54,271 nt of DNA from a virus: the IMG/VR virus record IMGVR_UViG_3300021197_001370, positions 1-54,271 of that record; one strand, 5' to 3'. The position numbers and the translations under genes are program-made. The notes beneath the pieces are model-generated. The model saw only the letters and a program-made list of their open reading frames with translations. It was not told the origin of the DNA and made no database searches. Positions 51,732 to 54,271 of this stretch are shown piece after piece (positions within the stretch are counted from its first letter, which is position 1; each line of letters starts with the position of its first letter).

Positions 51732-52653
51732 TTTCATTAGCCTTGACATGTTCAAAAAACGGAGCAATAGTAAAGTTTTCTGTTAAACGACCTCTATTAG
51801 GGTTGTCATGATCGATAACTCCATCGTCGTTAGTTTGCCAATCAATTAATCTAACAAGTATATTACCTGCATTTGTTTTATAAGGAAACATCATTGACGT
51901 TAGAGCTTCCATTGTTGGTCCAGCCCTTACAACACCTGCAGATGTTTTAATCATTTGTTCTTTTTTTACGCCTAATCTGTTTTCGGCTAAAGTTATAAGT
52001 TCGTCCATAGTATACGAACACTCTTCCATAAATCTACCAATTTGTCCTACAGATTTCATTCTAAGAACTGGTGTGATTTTGTTATAAGGAGGAGTTGTAT
52101 CAAAGTTAATATTATTTTTTAAAGCAGTATCAGCAAATACTTCAATTTGCCTTTTCATTGTAAACTCGTTTATTCCTTTTGCAATAATAGTACCAGTATT
52201 GATTGGTAATCTTTCTGCAAAAATATTATTAAGAGCCTTTAACTTTACATTTGCCCATTTGCCATTATCAAGTGTTTTGTATACACTATTATCGTCGGCT
52301 CCATTCATACTATGTAATAATAATCTTAAACCAGAATCTTTAAGAGATTTAACATATTTCTTATTAGCTAACTTTAATCCATTAGTAGTTAAACTAGGCC
52401 TATGCCCTATTTTTTTAATAGTTGAAATTATTTCACATAAATCAGATCGCATGGTTGGTTCTGCCCCTATAATTCTTATGTAAGTACGATTAGGCAATCG
52501 CGATAAAAAATTATAGAGTTTTTTCTTATCTAAGTCTGGAACATCTCTATTTGGTATATAACAGTTAGCACATTCCATATTGCATTGATGAGTGATATCA
52601 ATAACAATATTACTAAATGTATTTTCTTCTGGTTGCAATTCAAAATAATTCAT
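51721..52653 (-). CDS. Radical SAM protein, MoaA/SPASM-like barrel
   Basis: The protein has 310 residues. Cx3Cx2C is at 24, 28 and 31 (CNMECANC) with Tyr following, and I-G-A-E-P-T near residue 64 is a variant of G-G-E-P-T. The C-terminal half has a single cysteine (C-S-Y-T near 187), so an auxiliary cluster is unlikely, unlike all the other radical SAM proteins in the window except perhaps the 29314 one. A-G-P-T-M-E-A-L-T-S near 240 may cap the barrel. It leads the minus-strand run with the TauD-like enzymes. Confidence 0.85.
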   Translation of the reverse strand: MNYFELQPEENTFSNIVIDITHQCNMECANCYIPNRDVPDLDKKKLYNFLSRLPNRTYIRIIGAEPTMRSDLCEIISTIKKIGHRPSLTTNGLKLANKKYVKSLKDSGLRLLLHSMNGADDNSVYKTLDNGKWANVKLKALNNIFAERLPINTGTIIAKGINEFTMKRQIEVFADTALKNNINFDTTPPYNKITPVLRMKSVGQIGRFMEECSYTMDELITLAENRLGVKKEQMIKTSAGVVRAGPTMEALTSMMFPYKTNAGNILVRLIDWQTNDDGVIDHDNPNRGRLTENFTIAPFFEHVKANENGY

Positions 52654-52677
52654 TATATACCTTTGTATTATAACAAT

Positions 52678-52706
52678 ATTATAACAAGTTTTAAACTGGT
52701 TGTCAA
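52678..52706 (-). promoter_or_regulatory. Consensus sigma70 promoter
   Basis: On the minus strand, TTGACA (52706-52701), a 17-base spacer and TATAAT (52683-52678) match both consensus hexamers exactly. The transcript would start near 52671 and has AAAGG before the ATG at 52653. It drives the radical SAM, GNAT-like, TauD-like, SGNH-like, TauD-like run. Confidence 0.8.
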
Positions 52707-54271
52707 CCTCTATCCCATTTTTGTATATAGTTTATTTGTACACCGCTAGTACGCAAGCCTGACTTCATACTACTCTTACGCTTTGGAAACACTGTTTGAG
52801 TAAACTGTGTTGCATCTTGGTATATAACCTTTGGTGCTTCGTCAGTTTCTATACTAGGATAGTCAGTCCAGTTAGCCTCGGTTGCAGTTGTTGATTCGGT
52901 TCCATAATAAAAGTTGCCAGTTGTTTGTCCTGGCATGTTTGAAATATATGTTTTAATATCTGCATATGTCCAGTTTCTATTAAACTGCACTAATGTAGAA
53001 ATAAATCCAGCTGCACATGGACATGCTGCACTAGTGCCACCAAATCCTGTATCCTCGGGTACTCCTGAACCACTACCGCTGTTGGCAGTAAATCCAGAAT
53101 ATACAGCAGGATAGTCGCCTTCTGGAGTATAGCTTTTATTTGCTGATAATATTCCATCTGCAGGTGCATACAAGTCTATACCATTGCCTCTGTCGCTATA
53201 TCCAACTTTGCGTTCTTTTGCACCAACAGCATGATCATCATCCAATGCACCAATGTTGATTGTTTTATATGCAACTTCACCATTGCTAATAAGCGGTCCG
53301 TTGTTGTATTCAGGGTCCTGCGTACTTCCTTTACTTACAACATATCCTGATACACCTGCTAGACTTGGATCGTCTTGTCCTGGTGTGTTGCCATCTTGGA
53401 ATATGCTTCTAATAGTAGCAAGTGATGGTTTGCTAATAACTGGAGCAATGTATGTGTTGTGTAGTGCGTATCCTAGCGGATTGTTTGCTAGAATGCCTGC
53501 TTGAGTACGCATTAAATCACTCCATTCAGGAGCAAGACTTCCGCCATTCCATAATTCTGTGTATTCAAACATTGCAAAGTTTAGTAGGAACAAATATTCT
53601 TTTGCGGCTACTTCAAATGCATCCCCATCAGTCTTCCAAGTGTTTCCGCCGTATCCCGAACTATCCCACATGCCTGCATCGTATGCTTCTTCCATAGCCG
53701 CATACAGTGGACCACTTGCCCAGTCTGCACTAATATAAGAATACAACTTTAATGACACAGCATCTAAGCCATGCATATGAAGTGTATGGAATACGTGTTC
53801 AATGACTTCTTGTGCATCGTTGTCACCGTCTCCGTAACCATCACCAGTTGAGTTCAAATACCAAACCATATCATTCTGCACTGTTGCATCAAACAATGGT
53901 GATAGATTCCAAAAAGTAATACCAGCATCTGTTAAGAAGTTTGTGCTATAGTCTCCACCGGCACCTCTTGCTACTCGTTGTAGTGTTGGTCCTTGGGCTG
54001 CATGATAAGTTCCTGCGTCACCACTGAGTGTTTTAATAACAGTTCTTTGTGCAGATTCATTAATGCCTGCGGCATTTTTGTCTAAGAACAGTTCAAACAT
54101 ACGTCCAACTTTTTCTAACCATGCATCTGGCACTGCTACCTGCCCGCCAACGCTACCGGCTCCTACAATACGTACACCATTAACTGTAAGTTCACGCTTA
54201 AAGAAATCGCTACCGAGACCGTCACTTAAATCATGTTTGCCACCTTGTTGCGGAAATCCACGTCTATTGGT
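52703..54271 (-). CDS. Virion-associated protein with subtilisin-type serine motif (5' end outside window)
   Basis: The frame is open to the right edge of the window, so the gene starts beyond 54271; 522 residues are visible. Near the C-terminus, I-D-L-Y-A-P-A-D and, about 40 residues later, G-G-T-S-A-A-C-P match the oxyanion and nucleophile serine region of S8 subtilisin proteases. The Asp and His regions are not obvious in the visible part. The first 230 residues hold E-H-V-F-H-T-L-H-M-H near 145 from the window edge and a large aromatic-rich segment, which resemble proteins in marine phage structural blocks. It is possibly a virion protease or a protein using the fold for binding. Its stop codon lies within the neighbouring promoter. 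Confidence 0.6.
   Translation of the reverse strand, partial: TNRRGFPQQGGKHDLSDGLGSDFFKRELTVNGVRIVGAGSVGGQVAVPDAWLEKVGRMFELFLDKNAAGINESAQRTVIKTLSGDAGTYHAAQGPTLQRVARGAGGDYSTNFLTDAGITFWNLSPLFDATVQNDMVWYLNSTGDGYGDGDNDAQEVIEHVFHTLHMHGLDAVSLKLYSYISADWASGPLYAAMEEAYDAGMWDSSGYGGNTWKTDGDAFEVAAKEYLFLLNFAMFEYTELWNGGSLAPEWSDLMRTQAGILANNPLGYALHNTYIAPVISKPSLATIRSIFQDGNTPGQDDPSLAGVSGYVVSKGSTQDPEYNNGPLISNGEVAYKTINIGALDDDHAVGAKERKVGYSDRGNGIDLYAPADGILSANKSYTPEGDYPAVYSGFTANSGSGSGVPEDTGFGGTSAACPCAAGFISTLVQFNRNWTYADIKTYISNMPGQTTGNFYYGTESTTATEANWTDYPSIETDEAPKVIYQDATQFTQTVFPKRKSSMKSGLRTSGVQINYIQKWDRG

Noticed and set aside
1-54271. tRNA genes, integrase, transposase or attachment sites
   Set aside because: No cloverleaf-like sequence, recombinase motif or flanking direct repeat was recognised by eye; a dedicated scan was not possible.

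Overview
The window is a piece of a large, AT-rich, tailed marine phage genome of the T4-like myovirus type found in cyanophages and SAR11 phages. Three things point there: a run of virion genes with shared fibre modules at the left end, T4-type late promoter cores (GATAAATA) upstream of some of them, and genes packed so tightly that neighbours overlap by 1 to 23 bases. No RNA gene or integrase is visible, and the host cannot be named from this sequence.

Layout. (1) 2-11914, plus strand: a large virion protein cut by the window edge, a small virion protein, three fibre-like proteins sharing an N-terminal module (one with a tail-collar domain), and two paralogous virion proteins. (2) 11968-16816, plus: a small unknown, two GT-A glycosyltransferase-like proteins, an unknown, a third glycosyltransferase-like protein and the first radical SAM enzyme. 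(3) 20133-16796, minus: a repeat-rich fibre gene behind a late promoter, then a DUF6356-like membrane protein, an ANL adenylating enzyme and a GNAT-like protein behind a near-consensus sigma70 promoter. (4) 20212-48833, plus: a cascade of 31 tightly packed genes holding 13 radical SAM enzymes, four PP-loop ATPases with C-terminal cysteine clusters, three methyltransferase-like proteins, two SGNH-like proteins, an SDR-like protein, a PLP enzyme, a nitroreductase-like protein and four Fe(II)/2-oxoglutarate (2OG) oxygenase-like proteins. (5) 52653-48848, minus, behind a consensus sigma70 promoter: one more radical SAM enzyme, a GNAT-like protein, two TauD-like enzymes and an SGNH-like protein. 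(6) 54271-52703, minus: a virion-like protein with a subtilisin-type serine motif, cut by the right edge.

The unusual part is the roughly 40 kb between the virion blocks. It holds 15 radical SAM enzymes in about five families together with adenylating, oxidising, methylating, reducing and acyl-transfer enzymes. It looks like a biosynthetic or modification island, not ordinary phage auxiliary metabolism. One TauD-like enzyme (50291-51187) has His-Ser-Ala where the family has His-x-Asp. That is the substitution that defines non-haem iron halogenases, so it is a candidate phage halogenase. Parts of the island sit behind sigma70-type promoters, whereas several virion genes have late promoters. 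This suggests, without proving, that some products act in the infected cell before virion assembly. The product is unknown: a glycan, a peptide-derived metabolite and a modified host or virion protein all remain possible.
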